Source of the DNA: Pseudomonadota bacterium
GTDB taxonomy: Bacteria > Pseudomonadota > Alphaproteobacteria > Micavibrionales > UBA2020
Assembly (NCBI GenBank): GCA_023444705.1
Contig: JAEXMB010000002.1
Location: forward strand, 1-23,650
Direction: 5' to 3'
Length of the DNA stretch: 23,650 nucleotides
Shown here: one piece after another, positions 14,597-23,490 of the stretch
Position numbering within the stretch: the stretch's first letter is position 1
Layout: each line of letters starts with the position of its first letter
Made by a program: the position numbers and the translations under genes
Notes under the pieces: model-generated
The model's database searches: none
Told to the model about the DNA's origin: nothing
What the model saw: only the letters and a program-made list of their open reading frames with translations

Positions 14597-17500
14597 GCTT
14601 TTGCGCGGCTTCTTCCTGCTCGAGCTTGCGCCGCGTATCGCCGGGCGAACCCGTCTTGCGCGCCAGCAGCGAATAGGCCGCAGGCACGATATAAACGGTC
14701 AGGAAGGTGGCCGAGGTCACGCCCGCAGCGATCACCACGCCGATGGTCGCGCGCGTTTCCGAACCCGCACCCACAGCCAGTATCAGCGGGATCGCCGCCG
14801 CCACCGCAACGGCAGAGGTCATGATGATCGGACGCAGGCGCAGGCCCGCGGCCTCGATGATCGCCTTGTCGAAATCCATGCCCTGATCGCGCAACTGGTT
14901 GATGAATTCCACGATCAGAATGCCGTTCTTGGCCGCAAGGCCGACCAGCATGATCAGGCCGATTTGCGTATAGATGTTGAGCGACCCGCCTGTCAGGTAT
15001 AACCCCAGCAACGCCCCCGACATCGCCAGCGGCACCGTCAGAATGATGACGAAGGGATGCACAAAGCTTTCAAACTGCGCGGCCAGCACCAGATAGACAA
15101 CCGCCAGACCGAGGAAAAACACAAAATACAGCGACGATCCGCTGCGCTTGTATTCAAGGGATTCGCCCTTGTAGTCGATGACGGCGGTATCAGGCAGATA
15201 TTCGCGCGCCAGACCTTCCAGATAGGTCAGCGCCTCGCCCAGCGTGTAGCCTTGCTCCAGCGTCGCATCAAGCGTGATGGAACGCATGCGGTTATAGCGG
15301 TTGAGCTTGTTGCTGTCGGCGAATTCCTCGATCTTGACGAGGTTTGACAGCGGGATCAGCTGCTTGGTGGTATCTGACCGCACATAGATATTGCTGATGT
15401 CCGCGGGCGTGCGCTGGGCATTGCGCTCGCCTTCGACCAGCACGTCGTATTCCTCGCCGTCTTCGATATAGGTCGTCACCTGACGCGACCCCAGAACGCT
15501 TTCAAGCGTGCTGCCGATGGTGGTGATGCTGACGCCAAGGTCGGCGGCGCGGTCGCGGTCGATGACGATGCTCAGCTGCGGCGTGGTTTCCTTGTAATCC
15601 CAGTCGATACCCGTCAGGCCGGGGTTATTCTCGTTGATTTTGGCCAGCAGGATGTCGCGCCAGCGCGCGACTTCTTCATAGGTGCCGCCGCCGATGACGA
15701 ACTGCACCGGCTTGCCGCCCGCACTGACCAGCCCCTGACGCATGGTCGGAAAGATACGCACGCCGGAAAGGTCCGACATTTCCTTGCGCACGTCATCCAT
15801 GATGTCCCAGCCAGAGCGGCGCGCGCTCCAGTCATTATTCAGCAGCACGATAAAAATGCCGCTGTTGAACGATGCCGCGCCAAAGCCTGCGGGTGCGCGC
15901 ACGATCACGCGCTGCACGTCGCCGTTGTCACGGTATTTGAGCAAACGGCGCTCGATTTCATCCATATAGTCCTTCATATAAGCAAAGGACGCACCTTCCG
16001 GCCCTGTCACGCTGACGGTAAAGACGCCGCGGTCTTCCTGCGGCGTATATTCGCCCGGCACTTGCGTGAACAGCCAGCCCGTTAGTGCAATAACGCCGAC
16101 AAAAACCGCTAGCGCCAGCACGGGAGCCTTTAGGCTGTTTTGCAGGCTTGCTGTATATTTATCGCGCAGTCTGGCAAATATGCGGTCGATCTTTTCGACC
16201 AGCCCGCCCGGTTCGGAATGCTTGAGAATTTTGGACGACAGCATGGGACAGAGCGTCAGCGCGACCAGCATCGAGAACAAAATCGACACCGCCATCGCGA
16301 CAGCGAATTCCGAGAACAGGCGGCCAATGTTGCCTTCGATAAAGGTGATGGGCAGGAAGACCGACACCAGAACGATGGTGGTCGCAAGCACCGCGAAGGC
16401 CACCTGACGCGTGCCGTGGAAGGCGGCGACCAGCGGGCTTTCGCCCTCCTCGATACGGCGATAGATGTTTTCAAGCACGACAATGGCGTCGTCGACGACG
16501 ATGCCGATAGCCAGAATGATGGCGAGCAGCGTCAGAATGTTGATGGAATAGTCAAAGGCATAGAGCAAGATCGACGTCGCCAGCAACGACACCGGCAGCG
16601 TCACGGCGGGCACCAGCGTTGCGCGCCAGCTACCAAGAAACAGGTAGATAATGACGACAACCAGCGCGATGGCGATGCCCAGCGTCACGTAAACCTCGTG
16701 AATGGCGCTGCGCACGAAAACGGCGGTGTCGTAAGCTTCCTCGATCTTGATGTCGTCGGGCAGGGTTTCGGCAATATGCTTGGCCTCGATCTTGGCGGCA
16801 TCGACGACGGAAATGGTATTGGCCTTGGACTGTTTGATGATGCCGATGCCGACCTGCGCCTTGCCGTTGCCGCGATAAAGCGTGCGGTCCTCGACCGCGC
16901 CCTTTTCCACCCGCGCCACGTCGCCCAGCCGCACCAGATAGCCCATGTCGCCGCGGCTGATGACAAGATTTTTGAAATCGTCGGGCGTGCGGTAGCTGCG
17001 CTGCAGGCGCACGGTGAACTGGCGGTCGACGGATTCGACGTCGCCTGCGGGTAGCTCGACGTTTTCCGAGCGCAGGGCCGCTTCGACATCGGCCACGGTC
17101 AGGTTGCGCGCCGCCAGCTTCTGGCGGTCGATCCAGATGCGCATGGCGTATTCAAGGCCGCCGCCGATGCGCACGCGCGCAACGCCCGGCAAAATCGACA
17201 TGCGGTCTTCAAGATAGCGGATGGCGTAATCGGTCAGTTCGAGCGAATTGCGCGTCTCGCTGCTCAGGCTCAGCCAATAAATGACGTCGTCGTTGCTGTC
17301 GGCCTTTTCGACCTCGGGCGGGTCGGCTTCCTCGGGCAGGTTGTCAAGCACCCCTGACACGCGGTCGCGCAGGTCATTGGCAGCGTCATCAATATTGCGG
17401 TTGATGTCGAATTCAACGCTGACGCGCGAACGCCCGTCTTCGGAGGTCGATGAGATATAGCGAATACCCTCCACCCCTGAAATGCGGCTTTCGATCACCT

Positions 17501-17693
17501 GCGTCACGCGGGTTTCAACGATCGACGCTGCCGCCCCCGTATAGGTGGTGTTGATGGTGACGATGGGCGGATCGATATCGGGATATTCGCGCAGCGGCAG
17601 CCGGTCAAACGCCACCAGACCAAAGGCCATCAGCAAAAGTGAAATGACGGTCGCAAAAACCGGCCGCGTAACGGAAACGTCGGAGAGGATCAT
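14544..17693 (-). CDS. RND-family multidrug efflux permease (HAE1/AcrB type)
   Basis: A 1049-residue inner-membrane proton antiporter that pumps drugs or other hydrophobic molecules from membrane or periplasm to an outer-membrane channel. It has the usual two-repeat layout: an N-terminal helix (V-T-R-P-V-F-A-T-V-I), a periplasmic loop, and helices from about 335. The proton-relay aspartates are Asp401 and Asp402 in G-I-V-V-D-D-A-I-V-V-L-E-N-I. The relay Lys922 sits in A-A-K-N-G-I-L-I-V-E-F. The C-terminus is a short charged tail. It starts by ATGA overlap with the adaptor gene. No TolC-type channel gene is in the window, so a shared one is likely used. Substrates are unknown. Confidence 0.95.
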   Translation of the reverse strand: MILSDVSVTRPVFATVISLLLMAFGLVAFDRLPLREYPDIDPPIVTINTTYTGAAASIVETRVTQVIESRISGVEGIRYISSTSEDGRSRVSVEFDINRNIDDAANDLRDRVSGVLDNLPEEADPPEVEKADSNDDVIYWLSLSSETRNSLELTDYAIRYLEDRMSILPGVARVRIGGGLEYAMRIWIDRQKLAARNLTVADVEAALRSENVELPAGDVESVDRQFTVRLQRSYRTPDDFKNLVISRGDMGYLVRLGDVARVEKGAVEDRTLYRGNGKAQVGIGIIKQSKANTISVVDAAKIEAKHIAETLPDDIKIEEAYDTAVFVRSAIHEVYVTLGIAIALVVVIIYLFLGSWRATLVPAVTLPVSLLATSILLYAFDYSINILTLLAIILAIGIVVDDAIVVLENIYRRIEEGESPLVAAFHGTRQVAFAVLATTIVLVSVFLPITFIEGNIGRLFSEFAVAMAVSILFSMLVALTLCPMLSSKILKHSEPGGLVEKIDRIFARLRDKYTASLQNSLKAPVLALAVFVGVIALTGWLFTQVPGEYTPQEDRGVFTVSVTGPEGASFAYMKDYMDEIERRLLKYRDNGDVQRVIVRAPAGFGAASFNSGIFIVLLNNDWSARRSGWDIMDDVRKEMSDLSGVRIFPTMRQGLVSAGGKPVQFVIGGGTYEEVARWRDILLAKINENNPGLTGIDWDYKETTPQLSIVIDRDRAADLGVSITTIGSTLESVLGSRQVTTYIEDGEEYDVLVEGERNAQRTPADISNIYVRSDTTKQLIPLSNLVKIEEFADSNKLNRYNRMRSITLDATLEQGYTLGEALTYLEGLAREYLPDTAVIDYKGESLEYKRSGSSLYFVFFLGLAVVYLVLAAQFESFVHPFVIILTVPLAMSGALLGLYLTGGSLNIYTQIGLIMLVGLAAKNGILIVEFINQLRDQGMDFDKAIIEAAGLRLRPIIMTSAVAVAAAIPLILAVGAGSETRATIGVVIAAGVTSATFLTVYIVPAAYSLLARKTGSPGDTRRKLEQEEAAQKLREENQNPESQVSAPSH

Positions 17694-18901
17694 TGCGCAA
17701 CCCCCGCCGCGGGCTTGATTTCAGGATTGGCGGCGGGTGCAGGCACGGCAGAGGCCTCTTTGGCTTCTTGACCTTGCGGTGCCACGATAGCCTGCTCGTT
17801 GATTTTAACAGCGTCGCCGTCGGTCAGGCGCATGAAGCCGGTGACGATGACGCGCTGGCCTTGCTCAAGCCCCTTGAGGACCTCGACCTCGCCCAGACGG
17901 CGGGCACCGCGCGTGATTTCGACACGGCGGGCCAGCGTCTTGCCGTCCTCGGCGTCCTCGGCCACAAAGACGAAGGTCTGGTCGCGCAACTGGATCAAAG
18001 CGCCTTCGGGCGCGGTGAGGGATTCACGCGCGCGCAGGTCAAGCGTCACGTTCATCAGCAGACCGGGACGCAGCAGCAATTCGGGATTGGGCAGGATGGC
18101 GCGGATGCGCACGGCGCGGGTAACGGGGTCAACTTGGGTGTTGACCGTGGCGACCTCGCCGGTGAATACGCGACCCGGCAGGCCTTCGACCGTGCCGTTG
18201 ACCTTCAGGCCGGGCTTGAGGTCCTGCAAATAAAGCGCGGGCACTTCGAAATCGACCTTAATGACGCTGAGGTCATCAATTGTGGTGATGACCGTGCCCG
18301 GCTGGACCAGCGCGCCAAGACTGACGTTGCGCAGGCCAAGGATGCCGTCAAACGGCGCCTTGATGATGGTGTTGTCGATGCGCGACTGCAGGGAGCGCAC
18401 TTCTGCCTCGGCCTGCTGGTATTCCGCGCGGCGGGTTTCAAAGGTTTCGGCGGCGATGATCTTGCGCTTGCTGAGATCCGCCGCGCGATCAAACGCGGAT
18501 TTACGCTCCGCCGCCAGCGCCTGTGCGGCGTCAAGGTCAGCCAGCTCCTCGGCGTTATCAAGAACCAGCAACACCTCGCCCTGATGCACCACCTGCCCGT
18601 CGGTAAAGCGGATCTCCTGCACCTTGTCGCTGATCTGCGCGGTCAGTTGCACGGTTTCGTTGGCGCGGGTGGTGCCAAGTGCCTCGATACTGTCGGCGAA
18701 ATCCTTGACGGCGACTTCGGCAACCGTCACCTGTGCTGCTTGCGGGCCCTTGGCCGGTGCGCCGCCAGTGCCGCCCGCCTGCGTCGGCCCGTTCGATGGC
18801 AATAAACGTCCCGCCGCAAAGCCCAGCGCCGCGATGACCACGACCACTATCAGACGGCGCACCCAGCGCCCGCGTGTCGTCGTTTGCCCCGATGTCGTCA
18901 T
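17690..18901 (-). CDS. RND efflux periplasmic adaptor (membrane fusion protein)
   Basis: A 403-residue adaptor that links the RND pump to an outer-membrane channel. One N-terminal membrane anchor (L-I-V-V-V-V-I-A-A-L-G-F-A-A-G) is followed by a low-complexity Gly/Pro/Ala linker. A barrel-sandwich half (T-V-Q-L-T-A-Q-I-S-D-K-V), a helical hairpin rich in Ala, Glu and Arg, and the matching half-motif I-K-A-P-F-D-G-I-L-G-L-R come next. Beta-barrel and membrane-proximal domains follow (G-L-E-Q-G-Q-R-V-I-V-T-G-F). The C-terminus is Pro/Ala-rich. AAAGGG lies eight bases before the ATG. It is the first gene of the two-gene efflux operon. No regulator gene of the TetR type adjoins it. Confidence 0.93.
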   Translation of the reverse strand: MTTSGQTTTRGRWVRRLIVVVVIAALGFAAGRLLPSNGPTQAGGTGGAPAKGPQAAQVTVAEVAVKDFADSIEALGTTRANETVQLTAQISDKVQEIRFTDGQVVHQGEVLLVLDNAEELADLDAAQALAAERKSAFDRAADLSKRKIIAAETFETRRAEYQQAEAEVRSLQSRIDNTIIKAPFDGILGLRNVSLGALVQPGTVITTIDDLSVIKVDFEVPALYLQDLKPGLKVNGTVEGLPGRVFTGEVATVNTQVDPVTRAVRIRAILPNPELLLRPGLLMNVTLDLRARESLTAPEGALIQLRDQTFVFVAEDAEDGKTLARRVEITRGARRLGEVEVLKGLEQGQRVIVTGFMRLTDGDAVKINEQAIVAPQGQEAKEASAVPAPAANPEIKPAAGVAQ

Positions 18902-19063
18902 TCAAAAGACCCTTTTGTGCAGCAAGGCCAGTGGTGAAAACCCCAAAAGCCGGAAAAGATGATCACAGAGATACCACGCAACAGGCCGAAATCCAGCCCG
19001 CGCCGAAGGCACTCCGCCAGTTTTACCACGTAAGCAGTGAAGATTTCCCTGCGGTGATTATGG

Positions 19064-19516
19064 TTATTTTTGCACCAAATCGTCCAGGACAGGCGCAAAA
19101 TACCCCGGCCCCTTGAGAACCTTGCCATCCGCGCGGCGCACGGGGCGGCCATCGGCTCCCAGTTTCGACATATTGCTGTCATGCACACGGGCATAGACCT
19201 CGGCAATCGGCCAGCCAAAGGTCACCGACAGGCCGCTCAGCACGTATTGAACGTCGGCGGTTTCCTTGAGCATGTTGGCGGCCACTGGCAGCGGCACGGC
19301 CTCCCCTGCTTCCAGTGCGGCGATGGCGCTGTCCATTTCCTCGAAAAGTTCGCGCACTTCCTCGGCCAGCAGGGTCTTGCGCAGGCGCAACAGCGCAGCC
19401 GTGACCGGCTGGTCGATTTCGGTGTCAAAAGCGGCGTGGAACGCGGCCACTTTTTGCTCGTATTCGTTGGCAAGATAGGGCGCGGCGGCGGGGTTTGCCT
19501 TGGGCTGGCTGGTCAT
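19064..19516 (-). CDS. all-alpha NTP pyrophosphohydrolase-like protein (PRA-PH/MazG type)
   Basis: A 150-residue helical protein with the metal-binding pattern of the all-alpha NTP pyrophosphatases: E-E-V-R-E-L-F-E-E (residues 52-60) and K-E-T-A-D-V-Q-Y-V-L (84-93, Glu85 and Asp88). The C-terminal S-N-M-S-K-L-G-A-D-G-R-P and K-V-L-K-G-P-G-Y-F match a group annotated as phosphoribosyl-ATP pyrophosphohydrolase-like and often found in phages. There are no his genes here, so house-cleaning of nucleotides is more likely than histidine synthesis. ATG 19516 is chosen over a longer start at 19573 because GGAG lies eight bases upstream and the longer form would cross the terminator. Confidence 0.8.
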   Translation of the reverse strand: MTSQPKANPAAAPYLANEYEQKVAAFHAAFDTEIDQPVTAALLRLRKTLLAEEVRELFEEMDSAIAALEAGEAVPLPVAANMLKETADVQYVLSGLSVTFGWPIAEVYARVHDSNMSKLGADGRPVRRADGKVLKGPGYFAPVLDDLVQK

Positions 19517-19536
19517 TGCAGTACTCCGTTTTGAAT

Positions 19537-19572
19537 TGAAAAACCCCGACCAATAAAGGTCGGGGTTTTTCA
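19537..19572. terminator. bidirectional rho-independent terminator after the HU gene
   Basis: The perfect stem 19537-19551 / 19558-19572 has a CCCCGACC/GGTCGGGG core, an AATAAA loop, and five A and five T at its ends, so it works in either direction. On the minus strand it ends HU transcription 25 bases after the stop and separates HU from the pyrophosphohydrolase gene. Confidence 0.9.
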
Positions 19573-19596
19573 CGATCCCTGAAAGGGAAGCGTGGC

Positions 19597-19896
19597 TTAC
19601 TTGCCGACAGCTTCTTTCAGTTCTTTTGCCGCGCGGAAAGCGATTTTCTTTTTCGCGGGGATTTTGATCGTTTCGCCGGTCGCGGGGTTGCGGCCCATGC
19701 GTGCAGCGCGCTTGCGCACTTGCAGGATGCCCAGACCAGCGATGCGGACGCGGTTGCCTTTTTTCAGGTTTTTAACCAGAGCGGCGACCAGGTCGTCCAT
19801 GATGGCGTTAACGCCTTTTTTGGTCAGTTCGTGCTTTTCAGCGAGATCAGCGCCGATGTTTTTCAGCGTGATGGTGGGTTGAGTAGCTTTAGCCAT
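19597..19896 (-). CDS. HU-family DNA-binding protein
   Basis: HU is a small dimeric nucleoid protein that bends DNA. The 99-residue protein shows K-K-G-N-R-V-R-I-A-G-L-G at 46-57 and the arm with G-R-N-P-A-T-G-E-T-I-K-I-P at 68-80. The DNA-intercalating proline is Pro71. It ends in the usual helix A-F-R-A-A-K-E-L-K-E-A-V. ATG 19896 is preferred over a GTG at 19908, since the GTG itself forms part of the GTGAG ribosome site. The gene has its own strong terminator. It looks like a general HU rather than IHF: it has the HU arm and no obvious IHF features, though IHF cannot be ruled out by eye. Confidence 0.92.
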   Translation of the reverse strand: MAKATQPTITLKNIGADLAEKHELTKKGVNAIMDDLVAALVKNLKKGNRVRIAGLGILQVRKRAARMGRNPATGETIKIPAKKKIAFRAAKELKEAVGK

Positions 19897-20048
19897 TGTC
19901 AAACTCACTTTGATAGGGGTTTACACATTTGCGTTAGGAAAGGTTCGATGCCAGAGAAGACAGACAGGCAAGCAGAACTTGCACCCCCAGAATCACCCCA
20001 TGTCATCGGACATGTTTGATTCATGACAGATTCACCGAAGAACGCAAA

Positions 20049-20088
20049 TAAAAAATCACACTAACCCCTGCGGGACAGGCGTTCCCGC
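20049..20088 (-). terminator. weak terminator candidate after uup
   Basis: GCGGGA (20070-20075) pairs with TCCCGC (20083-20088). On the minus strand a run of T (plus-strand A, about 20050-20055) follows only after some 14 bases, which is far for an intrinsic terminator. The rest of the 278-bp gap 19897-20174 presumably holds the HU promoter, but I see no convincing one. Confidence 0.25.
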
Positions 20089-20174
20089 CATCGCACCGCG
20101 TCTTTTCCACAGGAAGGAATGCTTGACATGACGCAAAGGGCTGTTCTAGGCGCGTTTGCGGGGGATGCGCCGTA

Positions 20175-22100
20175 TCAGACCGATTCACCGCGCGCCAGAC
20201 GCTCGCGCATGTCGTCGAGTTCAAGCCAGCGATGCTCGGCTTCGCCCAGCTGATGCTGCGCGCGTTGCAGGCGGCGCGACGCGGTGTCAAAGCCGTCCTT
20301 GTCCTTGTTATAAAAGTCAGGGTCCTGCAACTGTTTCGTATAACCGGCGATTTCTTCCTGCAGCTTTTCAATCTTCGCTGGCAGGTGGTCAAGTTCGTAT
20401 TGCAACTTGTACGTCAGGCGCTTGGGTTGCAGCACGGCGGGTGCTGCGGCGGCTTGCGGCTTTTCTTCCGGTTCTTTCGCCACGCGTTTGGCGCGCGGCG
20501 TGTCGTCGATAACAATCGCATCTTCGTCATCAAGATCGGGGCGCGCGGCGCGGCGTTTCTTGTAGGCAACGAAATCGCTGTATCCGCCAACGCAGCCGTC
20601 AATCTTGCCCCCGCCTTCAAAGGCAAGGATTTTGGTGACCGTCTGGTCAAGGAAATCGCGGTCGTGACTGACGACGATCAGCGTGCCTTTGTATTCGGCC
20701 AGAATTTCTTCCAGCATGTCGAGCGTGTCCATGTCGAGGTCGTTGGTCGGCTCGTCCAGAATCAGCAGCGGTTGCGGATTGGCCAGCACGCGCGCCAGCA
20801 ACAGGCGGTTTTTCTGCCCGCCTGACAGCGTGCCCACGCGCTGTTCGCGCATGGCGGGGTCGAACATAAAGTCGCGCAGGTATCCCGCCACGTGGCGCGT
20901 CTTGCCCATGACGTCGATATAATCCCCGCCCTGCGGGCACAGCACCTGCTGCACGGTCATATAATCTTCAAGATCGCGGCGCGTCTGGTCGAAATACGAC
21001 ACCGTCATTTCGCGCGCCAGCCGCACCTTGCCGGCATCGGGTTTCAACTCGCCCAGCAGCATGCGCAAAAACGTCGTCTTGCCCGACCCGTTTTTGCCCA
21101 GAATGCCGATGCGGTCACCTTTGGCGATGCGCAACGAAAAGGCCTTGAGGATTTCAATGGTCGCGGCGGGCTGATGTTCCGTCGCGGGGCGGGTGAATGT
21201 TTTGCTGGCCTTGAAAAACTCGGCCACGGCGCGGCTGCCAAGCTCGGCTGCTTCCATCTCCCCGACTTCGATGCGGCGCATGGCCTGACGGTAGGAACTC
21301 ATGTCGCGCTTGAGGCGCGCTTTTTCTTCTTTGACCAGACCAAGGCGGCGGATATTGCGCTTGCGCCGCGCGGGCACGCCGCGGCTGGCCCATTCCAGTT
21401 CGGCTTCCAGCAGCTTCTGGCGGTTTTTCAGCTCGCGCGCCTCCTGCTCCATCAACTGCGTCGACCACTCGTCGAAATGCGCGAAGCCACGCGGGCAGGT
21501 CCGCATGCGCCCGCGGTCAAGCCAGAAGATTTTATTGGAGATATTGGCAAGGAAGGCCTTGTCATGGCTGATGCACAGCACCGCACCGCGATAACGCTTG
21601 AGGAAATCCTCCAGCCACTGGATGCCGTCAAGGTCAAGGTGGTTGGTCGGCTCGTCCAGCAACAGGATGTCGGGTTCTTCCACCAGCGCGCGCGCCAGTG
21701 CCGCGCGGCGCAGCTGCCCGCCCGACAGCGACGTCATGTCCGCCCCCGGATCAAGCCCCAGCGGCATGATGACCTTGTCGACCTTATATCTGTGCAGTTC
21801 GGCCTCGCCGCTTTGCTCAAGCTGCTCAAAGACGTATTGCTCGATCGTCTGGCCTTTTTTGGGGCGGACTTCCTGTTGCAGATAGCCGACCTTGGTTCCC
21901 TGCAGCAAAAAGTATTCACCGCTGTCGAGGTCTTTGTCGGCGGTAATCACCTTCATCAGCGTCGATTTGCCGGCGCCGTTTTTACCGACCAGACATATCT
22001 TGTCGCCATCCAGCACGCTGAACGACAGGTCATCGAAAATGACCTTGTCGCCATAGGCAATGGCGCCTTCCTGCACGCTCAGCAACAACGTCGCCGTCAT
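20175..22100 (-). CDS. uup: ABC-F family ATPase Uup
   Basis: Uup is a cytosolic twin-ATPase of the ABC-F group that acts on ribosomes or branched DNA; it has no membrane domain. Walker A motifs are G-K-N-G-A-G-K-S-T at 39-47 and G-K-N-G-S-G-K-T-T at 335-343. Signature motifs L-S-G-G-Q are at 125-129 and 425-429. Walker B and D-loops read L-L-L-D-E-P-T-N-H-L-D and L-I-L-D-E-P-T-N-D-L-D. The linker A-S-R-G-V-P-A-R-R-K-R-N (238-249) is the Uup form. The C-terminal Glu/Lys-rich coiled coil (about 570-641) distinguishes it from EttA. The 641-residue length is normal for Uup. Confidence 0.92.
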   Translation of the reverse strand: MTATLLLSVQEGAIAYGDKVIFDDLSFSVLDGDKICLVGKNGAGKSTLMKVITADKDLDSGEYFLLQGTKVGYLQQEVRPKKGQTIEQYVFEQLEQSGEAELHRYKVDKVIMPLGLDPGADMTSLSGGQLRRAALARALVEEPDILLLDEPTNHLDLDGIQWLEDFLKRYRGAVLCISHDKAFLANISNKIFWLDRGRMRTCPRGFAHFDEWSTQLMEQEARELKNRQKLLEAELEWASRGVPARRKRNIRRLGLVKEEKARLKRDMSSYRQAMRRIEVGEMEAAELGSRAVAEFFKASKTFTRPATEHQPAATIEILKAFSLRIAKGDRIGILGKNGSGKTTFLRMLLGELKPDAGKVRLAREMTVSYFDQTRRDLEDYMTVQQVLCPQGGDYIDVMGKTRHVAGYLRDFMFDPAMREQRVGTLSGGQKNRLLLARVLANPQPLLILDEPTNDLDMDTLDMLEEILAEYKGTLIVVSHDRDFLDQTVTKILAFEGGGKIDGCVGGYSDFVAYKKRRAARPDLDDEDAIVIDDTPRAKRVAKEPEEKPQAAAAPAVLQPKRLTYKLQYELDHLPAKIEKLQEEIAGYTKQLQDPDFYNKDKDGFDTASRRLQRAQHQLGEAEHRWLELDDMRERLARGESV

Positions 22101-22354
22101 GGTTTTCTTTCGCCCCGCTGACCAAGTATAATAAAAACAAGATATTTCATATATTTAAAGGCATGCGCGGTCAAGCGCAAGATTATTTTGAACATATGAA
22201 TAACTGTTGCGGGCGTATGGGAAATCGACTAATTCTTGGTCTTGAACCTGCACGCGTTCAGAAGAAACCCCTGGGGGCCATATCTACAGATGCCGGTTTT
22301 GGCTGCAGCAGCCGTTGCCGCCACTTATTGATACCCCTATGGAGAATACCGCAC
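22101..22354. other. intergenic region between divergent uup and csp genes
   Basis: This 254-bp region has no coding signal I trust. Near uup, TATACT on the minus strand (22130-22125) may be a -10, but no good -35 goes with it. The csp side could hold a long structured 5' leader of the kind known for cold-shock genes: GGCTG-CAG-CAGCC near 22300 can fold into a small hairpin. I could not fix a csp promoter. Confidence 0.35.
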
Positions 22355-22561
22355 ATGCCGTCAGGTACTGTAAAATGGTTTAACAACAAAAAAGGTTTTG
22401 GCTTCATCGTTCCCGATGCAGGCGGCTCGGATGTGTTTGTACACATCAGCGCGGTCGAGCGTTCGGGCATGCAAGGCCTGAACGAAGGTCAGAAAGTGAC
22501 TTTCGAACTGGCGCCTGACCGTCAGGGCCGCATGACTGCGGTTGACCTGAAAGCCGCTTAA
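22355..22561 (+). CDS. cold-shock domain protein, CspA family
   Basis: A 68-residue single cold-shock domain that binds single-stranded RNA and DNA and melts RNA structure. RNP1 is K-G-F-G-F-I and RNP2 is V-F-V-H-I-S, after the usual G-T-V-K-W-F-N start. The frame is open further upstream, but ATG 22355 gives the canonical N-terminus and has GGAGA nine bases before it. It is a single-gene unit with a strong terminator behind it. Whether it is cold-induced cannot be told from the sequence. Confidence 0.95.
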   Translation: MPSGTVKWFNNKKGFGFIVPDAGGSDVFVHISAVERSGMQGLNEGQKVTFELAPDRQGRMTAVDLKAA

Positions 22562-22580
22562 GAGATTTTGATCTCGACGG

Positions 22581-22611
22581 AAAAAGCCCTTAGCATGCTA
22601 GGGGCTTTTTT
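22581..22611 (+). terminator. rho-independent terminator of the csp gene
   Basis: Stem 22581-22594 / 22597-22610 contains AAAAAGCCC and GGGCTTTTT with a TAGCATGCTA top (one G-T pair), followed by T-rich sequence. It begins 19 bases after the csp stop. Confidence 0.9.
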
Positions 22612-22635
22612 CTTTTCTCTCTCCACGGGCGCGCC

Positions 22636-23490
22636 ATGCTGTCATACCAACATATCTATCACGCCGGAAATTTCGCCGATGTGCAAAAGCACAGCCTGCT
22701 GGTGTACCTGCTGGATGCGCTGGTCAAGGGCGATGCGCCGTTGCATGTCCTTGATACCCATGCGGGGCGCGGGTTTTACGACCTGTCATCGCCCGAAGCG
22801 CAGAAAACCGGCGAGCATGCCTTTGGCGTCACGCCGCTGTGGCAGGCGCGGAAGCGGCAATCCGGTATCATCACCGACTATCTTGACGTGATCGCACGCT
22901 ATAACGACGACAACCGCACCATCCGCCGCTATCCGGGCAGCGCGCGCATCACCCGCGACCTGATCCGTCCCACCGATACGCTGGTCGCGGCCGAGCGCCA
23001 CCCCGGCGAATTCACCCATCTGGCCGAAAGCTTTGCCGATGCCGATCCACGCACCACCGACCTGTTTCAGGACGACGGCCTGCTGGGCCTGAGCGACGCC
23101 GCCCCGCCGCGCATGCACCGCGGCCTTGCCATCATCGACCCAAGCTATGAGATCAAGACCGAATACACTGCCGTGCCGCGCACCCTTGCCGCCGCATGGC
23201 GCAACTGGCCGCAATCGTCTGCCTTGCTGTGGTATCCGATTTTACCGGCGGGTGGGCACAAGATGCTGCTCGAAACGCTCGCGGGCGCAAAGCTGCCCAA
23301 TACGCTGGTCAGCGAGATTTACCTTTCCACCCCGCCCAAGGCGAATTTCCGCATGGAGGGCAGCGGTATCGTCATCGTCAATTGCCCGTGGGACAAGACG
23401 ACGATGATCGACCTGAGCGAGGAAATCGCAGCCGCCCTGACCGCCACAAAAACCTGCGGCACGGTCAGCGCCGACGTTTTCAGCCTTTAA
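22636..23490 (+). CDS. rlmJ: 23S rRNA (adenine(2030)-N6)-methyltransferase
   Basis: RlmJ methylates A2030 of 23S rRNA using S-adenosylmethionine. The 284-residue length fits the family (about 280). The N-terminus M-L-S-Y-Q-H-I-Y-H-A-G-N-F-A-D-V-Q-K-H is its hallmark. L-D-T-H-A-G-R-G binds SAM. The catalytic motif reads D-P-S-Y-E, with Ser for the second Pro of the usual D-P-P-Y-E. The start lies just after the csp terminator without a strong ribosome site. The 3' end overlaps the convergent deacylase gene by 11 bp. Confidence 0.93.
   Translation: MLSYQHIYHAGNFADVQKHSLLVYLLDALVKGDAPLHVLDTHAGRGFYDLSSPEAQKTGEHAFGVTPLWQARKRQSGIITDYLDVIARYNDDNRTIRRYPGSARITRDLIRPTDTLVAAERHPGEFTHLAESFADADPRTTDLFQDDGLLGLSDAAPPRMHRGLAIIDPSYEIKTEYTAVPRTLAAAWRNWPQSSALLWYPILPAGGHKMLLETLAGAKLPNTLVSEIYLSTPPKANFRMEGSGIVIVNCPWDKTTMIDLSEEIAAALTATKTCGTVSADVFSL

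Noticed and set aside
19999..20014. CATGTC-ATCG-GACATG inverted repeat upstream of HU
   Set aside because: A 6-bp stem with a 4-base loop is short and lacks a promoter or T-run around it; chance is likely.
20122..20150. TTGACA on the plus strand as a promoter
   Set aside because: No -10 at proper spacing, and it would point into the end of uup on the opposite strand.
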